From positions 1 to 9,741 of the forward strand of contig JADJPD010000038.1 of assembly GCA_016713435.1 (NCBI GenBank): a DNA stretch of 9,741 bases, read 5' to 3'. Below, piece by piece: positions 1 through 9,458 of this stretch. Each line of letters begins with the position of its first letter. Positions within the stretch are counted from its first letter, which is position 1. The notes under the pieces are model-generated. The model searched no databases. It saw only the letters and a program-made list of their open reading frames with translations, and was not told where the DNA came from. The translations under genes and the position numbers were made by a program. This DNA is from Gemmatimonadota bacterium (GTDB lineage Bacteria > Gemmatimonadota > Gemmatimonadetes > Gemmatimonadales > GWC2-71-9).

Positions 1-1054
1 AGGTCGTACGCCGCGGGCGCCTCCGCGAAGGCGAAGCGATGGCTCACGAGCGGCGCCGGGTCCACCTGGCCGCCGGCCATCAGGCCGAGCACCGCCTCGA
101 AGTTCCGCTGCTCGGTCCACCGCACGTGCGCCAGCGGGTAGTCCTGCCCCTGCTCCTCGTAGCGGGGGTCGTACCGGCCTGGCCCGTAGCTGCAGGACAC
201 CGTGAAGCTGAGCTCCTTCTTGTAGAACGCGTCCCGGCTCAGCGCGAGCCCGGTGACGCCCACCAGCACGAGCCGCCCCCGCTTGCGGCTCATCTCCGCC
301 GCGGCCTGCACCGGGCTCGTCCGAGCTCGAGGCCAGCGTTAGCAATCGCATCCGCGCCGACCTCCCCGGTGAGCGCGTGCACCCGCGCCGCCACATTCCC
401 CTGCGTGCCGTCGAGCGGGATCGCCCCGAAGCGCTCGGCCAGCCCCAGCCGCGACGTGTCCCGGTCAATGCCGATCACGCGGCAGCCGTTGGCGCGGAGC
501 AGCTGCACCGTCAGGAGGCCGATCAGCCCGAGCCCGTACACCACCACCGTCTCGCCGAGTGTGGGCGCTGCCAGCCGGATCCCCTGCAGGCCGATCGCCG
601 CGAGCGGCGTGAAGGCCGCGTGCTCGAAGCTCACCCCCGCCGGGATCCGCGCCGCGAGGAGCGGCGCCACCCGCACGTACTCGGCGTGGGAGCCGTTGGT
701 CACCACCCGGTCCCCCGGCGCAAAGCCCGACACGTTGGCCCCCGCCTCCACCACCACGCCCGCGTGGCAGTAGCCGAGGGGGATCGGCGCCTCGAGCTTG
801 GCGCGCACGGCCTCGAGCGTGGGACCGACGCCGTCGGTCTTCATCTTGTCGATCACCTGCCGGACCTTGTCCGGCTGGCTCCGCGCCTTCTCGATCAGGC
901 CTGCGCGCCCGAAGTCCACCAGCATGCGCTCCGTCCCGGCGGAGATGATGCTGGCCCGCGTCTCCACGAGGAGCTGGCTGGCGCCCGCCCGGGGCACGGG
1001 GACCTCGACGATCGTGCTGGCGCCCGTGTCCAGGCGCTGGAGGAGCTGTTTCAT
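1..1054 (-). CDS. ADH-like N-terminal half of a probable bi-domain oxidoreductase (3' end outside window)
   Basis: A medium-chain dehydrogenase (ADH-like) protein starting MKQLLQRLDTG at the ATG at 1054. About 352 residues are visible before the left edge. Landmarks are SIISAGTERMLVDFGRAGL, PIPLGYCHAGVVVEAG, GFAPGDRVVTNGSHAEYV, and the nucleotide-binding VVYGLGLIGLLTVQLL with Asp at the end of the next strand (VIGIDRD), which favours NAD(H). After two mutually compensating jumps near 343-350 and 308-315 the frame continues through SRKRGRLVLVGV and SCSYGPGRYDPRYEE to the edge. The catalytic zinc cysteine of classical ADHs is replaced (SAGTE where CGTD is usual). This pattern matches the N-terminal half of polysaccharide-locus bi-domain oxidoreductases, whose second half is a Gfo/Idh/MocA dehydrogenase. 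That half would lie outside, so the two-domain call is inferred from the N-terminal resemblance. Probable role: oxidising or reducing a sugar intermediate. Confidence 0.8.
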
Positions 1055-3062
1055 CGCGTCACTTCCAGGGTGGGCACTGCCGGCACCGGCTGGTCCACGA
1101 ACATCCGGCACCAGAGCTCGATGCACATGAGCGCAAAGATCGTGTAGCCGCCATCCACCTGCCCCCCGCGGTCCCGCGCCACGAGGCGCTGCACCGCGGC
1201 CGGGTCGAAGAGGCCCCGCGCGCGGAGCGCCTCCGGGTTGAGCGTCGCTTCCACCTGCGGGCGGAGCTCCTGCCGCAGCCAGCGCCGCAGCGGCGCCCCG
1301 AAGCCGCTCTTCGGCCGGTAGATCACGTCGTGCGGCAGGTACGGCTCCATGGCCTGCTTGAAGATGGCCTTGCCGAGCATCCCGCGCTGCTTCTCCGCCG
1401 GCGGGATCCGCGCGGCCAGCGCCACCAGGTCCAGGTCCAGCAGCGGCACCCGCACCTCGACGCCCGCAGCCATCCCCATCTTGTCGGTGTAGTTCAGGTT
1501 ATGGTCGGGCAGGAAGTGCCGGCTCTCGAGGAAGAGCATCCGGTTGAGCGCATCGTGTTCCGCCGGGATGCTCCGCAGGCTCTCGAGCAGCGGCGCGCTC
1601 TCGTCGGCCGCCCCGACGGCGTCACGCATGGCGGCGGAGTAGAGCCCGCGGCGCATCTCACCGGGGCTCCACCAGAAGTAGCTCGCCAGCCGCGCGTCCC
1701 CCGCCTGGTCGGCGTGCGCGAAGGCCTTGAGCCCGCGCCGCAGCGCCGTTCCCACCCCGAGGCCCAGCTGCCCGAGCGCCGCCTTCCGCGCCGCGCCGCC
1801 GAGCCCCGCGCGCACCCCCTGCGGCAGCCACGCCCACCACCGCTCCAGGTGCAGCGCCTGGTGCCGCCGGTAGCCCGGAGAAGATGTCGTCCCGCCGGCG
1901 CCGGAGAGGAGCACCCCGGAGCCCCTCCCGCCGCGCGGCCTCCGCGATCAGCAGTGCGTTGATCGGCGCCGGGTCCGCCTGCGGTTCATCGAGCAGGAAG
2001 AGCATCCGCTCCAGCTGCCCGATGATCTCCGGCCCCACCTCGATGGTCCGGAGCGGCACGCCGAGGTGCTCCGCCACCCGCCGCGCGTACGGCAGGTCCG
2101 CCGCCGCCCCGTCAATCTGCGCGTCGGCAAACCCGATGCAGAAGCAGGTGGGCCGGTCCGCCGGCGCCACCTTCCGCATCATCGCAACCACGGCGCTCGA
2201 GTCGAGCCCGCCGGAGAGGAACGCCCCGACCGGCACGTCCGCCATGAGCTGCCGCCGCACCGCCTCCTCCACCGCCGCCGCCACCTCGGCGGCGATCGCC
2301 TCACGGGACCCGGTGAGCCGCTCGCCCGTGTACGGCAGCGTGTAGAAGCTCCACTCGCGCAGCACCCGCCCGCCCCGCACCACCTGCGCGCACCCCGGCG
2401 GGAGCTTCTTCACCCCGGCCAGGAAGGTGCGCGGCGCCGGCGTCCACAGGTAAGCCAGGTGCTCGTGGATGGCCACGTGGTCCAGCGCACGGGACACCTC
2501 GTCCGACGCGAGCAGCGCCTTGAGCTCCGACGCGAAGAGGTAGCCGGACGCCGTCGTGGCATGGTAGAGCGGCTTGATGCCGAGCTGGTCCCGCACCACC
2601 AGCAGGTCCCCCGGCTGCATCCCATCCCGCTGCCCGCCCGGCCGCCCGTCGCGGATGGCCAGGGCGAAGATGCCGTTGAGCCGCGACAGCATCGCTGGCC
2701 CCTGCTCCGCGTACAGGTGCAGCACCACCTCGGTGTCGGTGCGGCTGAAGCGGTGCCCGCGCGCCTCGAGCCCCGCCCGGAGTTCCCGGTAGTTCTGGAG
2801 AGCTCCCGTTGTAGATGAGCGTGAGGTCCTCGAAGCCGGCCGTGCCGCAGCTGGGGCACGTCGCGGTCATCGGCTGGCGGCCTTCCTCGGAGAGGTCGAT
2901 GATCGCCAGCCGCCGGTGCGCCAGCCCCGTCTGCGCCGGCGTCCCCTCGGCCCCGAGGACGATCATCCCGTCCCCGTCCGGCCCGCGGTGCGCGATGCAC
3001 GCGTTCATGCGGCCGAGGAGCTCGCGCGGGAAGCGTCCCTGGAAGCCGGCGATGCCGCACAT
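1051..3062 (-). CDS. asnB: AsnB-like glutamine-dependent amidotransferase (asparagine synthase family)
   Basis: A full-length two-domain enzyme of about 672 aa (composite). The N-terminal class II glutaminase begins MCGIAGFQG with nucleophile Cys2, then AHRGPDGDG (residues 24-32), LIYNG and VRDQLGIKPLY. The ATP-pyrophosphatase domain has VGAFLSGGLDSS (SGGLDSS at 2215-2195), LLSGAGGDDIFSG near 1912-1872, YTDKMGMAAGVEVRVPLLD near 1492-1436 and RPKSGFGAPLRRW near 1320-1280. Frame jumps: 2797-2807, 1914-1917, 1891-1893, 1874-1876. The last three fit G-run loss, and restoring two Gs at 1874 gives the family's GGYRR. An extra loop with CPSC (residues 69-72) precedes LIYNG. In polysaccharide loci such proteins are associated with amidation of uronic acids (WbpS-like) rather than asparagine synthesis; that role is inferred. 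The TGA overlaps the next ATG (ATGA). The symbol denotes the family, not a proven function. Confidence 0.92.
1062..1066 (-). promoter_or_regulatory. Probable ribosome binding site of the oxidoreductase gene
   Basis: GGAAG on the coding strand lies 7 bases before the ATG at 1054, within the last codons of the amidotransferase gene. It agrees with the ATGA overlap start. It is a short motif, so only moderate support. Confidence 0.35.
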
Positions 3063-4242
3063 CAGCGCGGCCCCCGGCGGCGGCCCGCTCCAGCACCGCA
3101 CCATGGCGCGCGTCACCTCGGGCCACCCCATGCCGTACCCGCCAGCCGCGCGGCGCCGCGGCGCCCCAGATCCGCCCGGAGCGCCGGGTCCGCGGCCAGC
3201 CGGCTCAACGCGTCGGCCGACGTGGCCGGCGCCGCGGGGTCCGCGTGCCAGCGCGGCGTCCCCGCAGCACTCCTCGGCGAAATCGAGCCGGCTCGTCACG
3301 ATGGGACGCTGGTAATGCATGGCCTCCAGGTAGCTGCCGCTGAACGACTCGAGCAGCGTCGGCAGGAAGACGGCGTCGGTGGCGGCGTAGAGGGAGGGCA
3401 GCGCCGCGAGCGGCACCGGCCCGAGGTTCACCACCTGCTCACCCAGCCCGCGCCGCGCCACCTCGGCCAGGAGGCGCGCCGCGCCCGGGTGCTGGTCCGC
3501 CCCGATGGTCAGGAAGAAGGTGATCCCCGCCTCGCGGCGCGCACGGAGCGCGTCGGCCACGTCGAGGATCTGCTCCAGGTTCTTGTGCGGATAATAGCGG
3601 GACAGCGTCAGCACGCGCAGCCGTCCCGCACCACCGGCGGCACGCATCCGCGCGGCCGCCTGCCGGGTCATTCCCGGCCGCCTGCAGGTGATCCAGGCTT
3701 ACCGCATTCGGCACCACCGCCAGCCGCCCGGCCGGCACGCCGAAGCGCGCTGCCAGCCTTCGCTCCGCCACCGGCGTCTGCGCGATCACCGTCGCCGCCC
3801 GGGGCAGCGACCGCGCGAACAGCGTCCGCTGCCCCGAGAAGAGGAACCGCTCCCAGGCCGAGAGCCGGTCCTCGACACCATCCCAGTCGTAGATGTAGTA
3901 GGGATTGTGGAAGAGGATCACGTGCGGCACCTGCGGCCGGATCGGTCCCAGGTTCCCCATGGTGTAGAGCACGTCCGCCCGGAATTCCCGCGCGATCTGC
4001 TGCACCCCCACCTGGTCGAACCAGATCCGCCACGCCGCGTAGCCGCGCCCGCGCCGGAAGGTGCGGTAGGCCACGCCCGTCTCCCTGCACGCCTCCTCGT
4101 AGCCGACGCCCTCGGGCACCAGTGCCAGGTACTCGTGCTCCGGCGCCGCGGCTCGTGAGGGCTCGGATCACGTTGAGCCCCACCGTGCGTCCCCCCGCGC
4201 TGCTGAGCGGCACGGCGTGCAGCAGGATGCGAAGCCGCTCAT
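3062..4242 (-). CDS. Second GT4-family glycosyltransferase
   Basis: A composite of about 396 aa and the most frame-broken gene in the window, with seven jumps: near 4238, 4146, 3663, 3241, 3138, 3096 and 3071-3075. The ATG at 4242 overlaps the previous stop, but the coding frame RLRILLHAVPLSSAGGRTVGL is reached only if one base is missing within the first four codons. N-terminal domain landmarks are VLYTMGNLGPIRPQVPH, FHNPYYIYDW, and VIAQTPVAERRL. The linker is LAVVPNAVSLDHL. The C-terminal domain has VLTLSRYYPHKNLEQIL, LGPVPLAALPSLYAATDAVF and the E-x7-E motif ESFSGSYLEAMHYQRP near 3351-3320. The C-terminal helix is WPEVTRAM then VLERAA. The stop TGA (3064-3062) shares one base with the next ATG. 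Probable role: adding another sugar to the repeat unit. Specificity is not predictable. Confidence 0.85.
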
Positions 4243-5335
4243 CGGGCCGCCCCCGCCGCCAACTCCTGATAGAGCGCCAGGTAGGCCCGCATCGAGGCCT
4301 CCACCGACCACTGCGCCGCCCGCGCCCGCGCCACCCGCCCCAGCCCCGAGGCCTCGGCCGGCGCATCGAGGAGCCCCGCCACTGCCGCCGCCAGCGCCGC
4401 CGGGTCATCCGGTGAGACGAACCGCGCACTCCCCGCATCCAGGATCTCCCGGTGCGACGGGATGTCCGAGACCACCAGCGCGCACCCGCACGTCATGGCC
4501 TCCACCACCGCGTTCGGCATCCCCTCGTGCCGGCTCGGCGAGGTGAACACCGCCGCTCGCTTCATCCAGCCCCACACGTCGTCCCGGCGTCCGAGCAGCC
4601 GGAGGTCCCCGCCACGCCGCGCGCCCGGGCCAGCGCCTCGATGGCCTCGCGCGCGGGGCCGGCGCCGCAGCAGACGGCCGTCACCTGGCCCCGGAGCGCC
4701 GGCAGCGCGAGCGCCTCGACGAGCTGGGCGAGGTTCTTCGACTCCTCGAGGTCGCCCCACGTAGACCAGGATCGGCCCGGGTCCGCCGGCACGCCGGCCG
4801 CCGCCAGCTCCACGGCCGGCGCGGCGTCTATCTCGTCCCGCGGGATGGCGTTGGGAATGAGGCGGAGGGCCCGGGGCTCGCTCCCGGTGGCGCGCCAGTA
4901 GTCGAGCCCCGCCGTCGAGTTCGCCACCACCGCGTCCGCCCGCCGCCCGAGCCACCGCCGCGCCCGGTTCTTGAGCGTCGGCGGGTACCCCGGTGCCGAG
5001 TTCCGCTCCGAGAGCACCCACGGCACCCCCGCACGGAGCGCCGCCAGGCCCCCCGCGATGTCCATGAGCGGCAGCCACGTCTGCACCACCGCCGGCTGCA
5101 GCCGGCGGGCGAGCGTGGCGAGCTGGGCGTAGATGCGGGGATCGTGGTGGCTGGCGTAGCGGAGCACATGGAGCGTCACGCCGGCGGCCCGGAGCCGCGC
5201 CTCGTACGCCCCCGCGGGGCGCAGCAGCGCCAGGTGCGCCTCGTGGCCCGCCCGGGTGAACGCTTCCGTGAGGCACGCCACCTGCCGCTCCGCCCCGCCC
5301 AGCCCGAGCGTGGGGATGCAGTGAAGCAGCCTCAT
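4239..5335 (-). CDS. Glycosyltransferase, GT4 family (GT-B fold)
   Basis: A cytoplasmic retaining glycosyltransferase of about 366 aa (composite). It starts at the ATG at 5335 with MRLLHCIPTLGLGGAERQV, the typical N-terminal GGAE loop of GT4 enzymes. A middle region has VVANSTAGLDYWRATG and LRLIPNAIPRDEID, the usual domain linker. The C-terminal domain has ILVYVGR followed by ESKNLAQLVEAL, then SPSRHEGMPNAVVEAMTCG with the nucleotide-sugar-binding E-x7-E motif near 4530-4502. Frame jumps at 4776-4778, 4753 and 4607-4610 each fit G-run loss. Adding two Gs at 4753 recreates the common VGR turn. The TGA overlaps the ATG of the next gene (ATGA, 4242-4239). It adds one sugar to the lipid-linked repeat unit; donor and acceptor are unknown. 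Confidence 0.88.
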
Positions 5336-6645
5336 GCCGGTTCCGGCGCCGGGACCGCGGGCGCCAGGCCGGGCGCCGGGCGCGCAGCCGCCCGCGTGGC
5401 CAGGATCCGCCCCGGGAACGCCAGCGCCCCGAGCATGGCACCCACCCCCGTCTGCAGCACCCGCGAGTCGAGCGTGGTGTTGGAGGTGAGCGCCGTGACG
5501 GCCAGCGCGGCCATGAGCTGCAGCACCAGCCCCGGGCCCAGCACCGCCTCCACCTCCGCGCGCGCCGGGTGCCGCGTCATGGCCACCATGAGCCCCACCC
5601 AGAACAGCACGAACGGGAGCCCGTACAGGAATCCCGCCTCGAGGTAGGTGTTGTGGCTGCTCCGGATCAGGAGCCCGCTGAGCTTGTAGTGGTCGTTGGC
5701 GCCGAGGCCGTAGCCGGTGAGCGGGCGCTGCTGGATGAAGCTGGCGTATTGCGCCATGGCCACCAATCGCTCGGCACCGCTCCCGTCCGCGCTCACCTGG
5801 TTGCCGCTGCTGAACTCGAGCACCGACCGCACCCGCTCCAGCCCGAAGGCCACCAGGCCGGACCGTGACGTACTCAGCACCGACAGCACGGCGCCGAGCT
5901 CACGATCACCACCGCCACCACGGCCCCGGCCCGGAGCATCCGGACCCCGCGTGGTACCGCACTCCCCGCCGGCCGCCGCCCCCGCCTGCAGGAGTGCCAG
6001 CAGGCCCACCAGCAGGGCCGCGGCGGAGCCCGAGCGGGACCCGGTGATGAGCACCGTGGCGCACATCACCGCCACCCGGAACCAGGTGCGGGCGACGCTC
6101 ACCTGCCGGTCACCCGCCAGCCAGAGGACGCTCATGTAGATCGTGTTCTCGGCCGCCATGTTCGGCTGCATGAAGAACCCGAACGGCCGGCCGTTGAACT
6201 GGTCGCGGGACTCCGTCAGCCGCGCCACCGCCGCGAAGAGCTCCGGCATCGCCGCGCTGAGCAGGAGCCCGAACAGCGTCACCCCCACCGCCACCGCCAG
6301 GCCGGTGCAGGGCGCGCCAGCCGCACACCAAGACGTAGACCGCCGCGGCCACCAGCAGCGACGCGTAGTAGAGTTGCAGCCCGATGTTCCGCACGCTCAG
6401 CACCGGGGCGAACGCCACCGGAGCAGCGGCCAGGCCAGGACCACGACGAGCCACGCCACCACCGGCGGCCGCCGCACCATCGCCCACGCCCGCGGGGCCC
6501 GGTACCCGAGGTAGGCCAGGTTGAGCGCCAGCATCAGCGCGCTCACCACGGCCACCTTCACGCGCAGCAGCGGCGCGGCGAAGCTGAAGAGGCCCGTGAG
6601 GTTGAGCAGCAGGACGAGGCTGAACAGCCGGTCGGCGAGCGCCAT
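5332..6645 (-). CDS. O-antigen ligase/polymerase family membrane protein (Wzy-like)
   Basis: An integral membrane protein of about 439 aa (composite) with an estimated ten or more helices, starting at the ATG at 6645, 9 bases after the methyltransferase stop. The N-terminus is strongly hydrophobic (LFSLVLLLNLTGLFSFAA). Wzy/WaaL-type motifs follow: GRPFGFFMQPNMAAEN near 6195-6148, TGSRSGSAAALLVG near 6040-6000, and in the Wzy_C region PLTGYGLGAND and SHNTYLEAGFLYGLPF near 5725-5610. Frame jumps lie near 6420, 6300, 5965 and 5894. The last two bracket a hydrophobic segment (GAVVAVVIVSS) that disappears if the longest open frame is read straight through. The TGA overlaps the next ATG (ATGA, 5335-5332). 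Next to a flippase it is most likely the repeat-unit polymerase; a ligase role cannot be excluded from sequence. Confidence 0.85.
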
Positions 6646-6654
6646 GGCCGTCGG

Positions 6655-8079
6655 CTAGGCCGGGCGCGCCCGCCGAGCACCGCCACCACCCGCGGGTCCG
6701 AGTCCCCGTCCTGGTACTCGGCGATGCCGCTGATCTCGCACGGCACCCGCTGCTGGAACTCCGTGAGGAACTGCCGCGTCTTCGCCACGTCCTCACCCTC
6801 GTGCCCCTCGTAGATGAGGTAGGCCCAGGGAAGCGTGCCAAGCGCGTCGAGCCAGCCCAGGTGGAGCCGCACGGCCAGGTAGCTCACCACGCAGCCGTCG
6901 AGCTGCGCCCGCACGTGCGGGGGCAGGTCGGCGGCCATGTCCTTCTCCGTGGAGATGTCCCCGCCGCTCACCGAGTAGCGAGTGCAGCCGAGCGCCGAGA
7001 GCACCTTGTCGGTGTGCGGCGCCACGGTGGCGCGGTCCCAGCCGTGGCACCAGCGCGCGCCGAGGCTCAGGTACTGCCCGATCATCATGCCGATGTTGCA
7101 GCCGATGTCGAGAACCACCCGGTCCTCGATCCCGCCGCCGGCCTCCGCAAGGAGTCGCGTGAGCACGGGGATCCGCCGCGCCGGGTCCCGCTTGGCCGCG
7201 AGCCCGAGGCCCGGCACCGCCTGGTACAGGTACGAGCCGCCACGCAGGATGCTCCGGTCGCCGAAGTGCGACGCCGCCGCGGCCTCCTCCGCCACCTGCC
7301 GGAGGTGCTTCTCGTAGCGCCGAGCGTGAAGTTCTGGAAGTCGATGTACTGGAAGCGGCCCTGCACATCCCCGCGCGTTGCCGTTGCACGCCGGGCAGCT
7401 GAAGTCCTGGTGGTCGAAGCCCCCCGGGGCCACCACCGTGAAGACTCCCGCCGCCGCCAGCTCCTTCATGCGCGCGAGCCCTGCCTGGCACTCAGCCGCG
7501 CTCACGGTGGCGCCGGGGGCGTGCTGCACCACGTAGCCCACCCACGCCTGGCCGCCTCCCGTCAGCTCCACCAGGTCGTAGAGCCGGGGCCCGAGGCCCG
7601 TGCGCTGGAACAGGTTGGCCACCAGCACCAGGTGCCGGTGCCCGTAGAGCGCCCGGTGCTGCAGCGCGCTGTGCCCGTCGCCGTGCAGGTAGCCCGTGCC
7701 GTCGATGCCCCCGGGATTCCGCATCAGCTTGGGGCCCGCGTCCGCGGGTACCGGCTCGCCAGCGCCGCGAGCTCCGCCGCCACTCCGCCGGCCCCACGTA
7801 GATGGCGTGCCCGCCTTCCGCCACCGGGATCCCCGCCGCCGCGAGCGCCGCCTGCGGCGACCCGCCGGCCACGGCCCCCTCGGGCAGCGGGAGCACCAGC
7901 GGCTTCTGGAGCGGCAGCACCTTCTGCCAGTCCGAGGTGGTCCCGGCGAGCGCCCGGAACAGGGCCGAGGGCCGCAGCTGCTTGAGCACCTTGTACTCGA
8001 TGATCGCCCGCACGGCCACGGCGCGGAGGGCGCCGTAGAGGCGAGGGGAGCGCTCCCGCAGGGTCTGCTTCCAGGTCAT
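6655..8079 (-). CDS. Class I SAM-dependent methyltransferase with unrecognised N-terminal region
   Basis: A composite protein of about 476 aa. The start is the ATG at 8079 (ATGA overlap with the flippase stop) and the end is the TAG at 6657-6655. Frame jumps occur near 7774, 7742, 7370, 7320 and 6660. All but one are single-G losses; the one at 7370 needs two bases. The C-terminal third is a Rossmann methyltransferase: motif I VVLDIGCNIG at about residues 322-331 (around 7118-7089), then a GWD acidic turn at the end of strand 2, a GGDIS stretch and later strands. The N-terminal part is not a family I recognise. It includes HGDGHSALQHRALYGH, a single FSCPACNG with a CxxC at about residue 229 (near 7397), and FQYIDFQNFTLG. 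Position between flippase and polymerase suggests it methylates a sugar of the repeat unit; this is inference. The substrate and the N-terminal function are unknown. Confidence 0.8.
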
Positions 8080-9458
8080 GTCGTCGTTCCCTCGATCGGT
8101 TTCGGCGGCCGGCCAAATGCCGTCGCATCGTACCCCAGGAGGCGCCGTACGTAGAGGCTCAGCACCAGGCTCCGCATCGCGGTGGCAATGGTCGTGGCGA
8201 TCGCGGCGCCCGTCAGCCCGAGCCGCGGGATGAGCGCCAGGTTCAGGACCACGTTGAGGAGCGCGCTCCCGCCGATCACCTTGGTGGCGACCTGCTCGTG
8301 CCCCGTCATCGTCAGCAGGAAGCCCACCGATCCGCACAGCGCGATGGTGAGTTGCCCCACGCAGAGCACCAGCAGCGGCACGTGCCCCGCCCGGAACGCC
8401 GCCCCATAGAGCCCGAGCACCCACGCCCCGAGCACCACCAGCCCCAGCACCACCGGCACCGCGTACGCCAGCACGCCGCGGCTGGCCAGCGTGAGCATCC
8501 GCTGCAGGTCGGCCCGCCGCCCCTGCGCGTGCAGGCCGGCGATGGTTGGCGCCACGTAGGCGTTCGCCGCCATGATCGCGAAGGTGATCACCGTCGCCAG
8601 CTGGCTCGCCACTGCGTAGATGCCCGCGTCGGTGGTGCCGCGCATGGCGCCGAGCATGATCACGTCCGTCTGCGACAGGATGATCTGCGACGCCGTGATG
8701 AGGAGCAGCGGGATCGCCGTGCGGACCCACGCCTCGGTCTCGTACGCGGGCGCGGCCGCGTGCACCGCCGCGGGCAGGAACCGCCGCAGCAGCACGGCGC
8801 CCACCAGCAGGCTCGCCAGCGTCCCGCCCGAGTACGCCATCACCGCGCCCACCGCGCCCGCCCGCGCCCCCAGCAGGAGCGCCACGCCGAGCGCCAGCGC
8901 CGTCACCAGCGGCCGCACCAGCCCCTGCACCCCCTGCCCCACCACCACCCACTTGAGCCCGTTGAGCTGCGACACCACCACCTGCAGCACCGCCGTGAGG
9001 GGCAGCAGCACCCCCGCCGCCAGGATCACGTCGAACAGGCCGGCCTCGAGCCGCCCGCGGAGTAGCCACGCGACGCCGAGCAGCGTCACCCCGATCACCG
9101 CCGAGGCCGCGAGCGTGATCTGCAGGCTCCGGCGCAGGAACCCGCGCAGGAGTCCCCACGACTCCCGCGCCTCGAAGGCCGCCACGAACCGGAGCGAGGC
9201 CGTGTCGAGCCCCAGCACGCCGAGCTGTGCGGCGAAGTTCACCCAGCTCAGCACGTAGATGTAGCGCCCGAACTCCGCGGGCCCGAGCAGCCGCGTCATC
9301 ACCAGCTGCAGCCCGAACGCCGCCGCCGCCGCGGCCAGACGGATCATGAACGACCCGACGCTCCCCCGCACCAGCGTGGCCCCGAGCCCCTGGCCCCGGA
9401 GCGCCGTCGCCCCCTGCCGGACCCGCGCCCGCATGCCGGCGAGCGTCGGCGTCGTCAC
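8076..9458 (-). CDS. Wzx-type polysaccharide flippase (MOP superfamily)
   Basis: This inner-membrane lipid-linked oligosaccharide flippase is 460 aa if it starts at the GTG at 9458, which overlaps the preceding TGA (GTGA). An in-frame ATG at 9434 is the alternative start. It is the only gene in the window read without any frame jump. After a basic amphipathic N-terminus, the first membrane segment lies near residues 37-56. It is followed by the family hallmark TRLLGPAEFGRYIYVLSW (about residues 55-72), and then by many further hydrophobic stretches typical of 12-14 helices. Midway it has an amphipathic stretch with LSQTDVIMLGAMRGTTDAGIY, also typical of polysaccharide flippases. The short polar tail ends in threonines. 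Role: moving undecaprenyl-linked repeat units to the periplasmic face for the Wzy-like protein two genes downstream. Family assignment is firm; the substrate is unknown. Confidence 0.93.
   Translation of the reverse strand: MTTPTLAGMRARVRQGATALRGQGLGATLVRGSVGSFMIRLAAAAAAFGLQLVMTRLLGPAEFGRYIYVLSWVNFAAQLGVLGLDTASLRFVAAFEARESWGLLRGFLRRSLQITLAASAVIGVTLLGVAWLLRGRLEAGLFDVILAAGVLLPLTAVLQVVVSQLNGLKWVVVGQGVQGLVRPLVTALALGVALLLGARAGAVGAVMAYSGGTLASLLVGAVLLRRFLPAAVHAAAPAYETEAWVRTAIPLLLITASQIILSQTDVIMLGAMRGTTDAGIYAVASQLATVITFAIMAANAYVAPTIAGLHAQGRRADLQRMLTLASRGVLAYAVPVVLGLVVLGAWVLGLYGAAFRAGHVPLLVLCVGQLTIALCGSVGFLLTMTGHEQVATKVIGGSALLNVVLNLALIPRLGLTGAAIATTIATAMRSLVLSLYVRRLLGYDATAFGRPPKPIEGTTT
8088..8093 (-). 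promoter_or_regulatory. Ribosome binding site for the methyltransferase gene
   Basis: GAGGGA on the coding strand sits 8 bases before the ATG at 8079, inside the flippase coding end. It supports this start together with the ATGA overlap. It is the clearest Shine-Dalgarno-like sequence in the window. Confidence 0.5.

Noticed and set aside
2301..3671. Apparent glycosyltransferase-AsnB fusion protein
   Set aside because: The joint frame exists only because several frame jumps cancel. A proper TGATG stop-start junction lies at 3064-3060, and Cys2 of the glutaminase must be N-terminal to act.
2916..4415. Long plus-strand open frame of 499 codons, and similar ones at 6801-7985, 377-1147 and 2066-2818
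   Set aside because: Their products are Arg-, Pro-, His- and Ala-rich low-complexity text with no family motif, and they lie antisense to clear enzyme genes. Long open antisense frames are expected in very GC-rich DNA.
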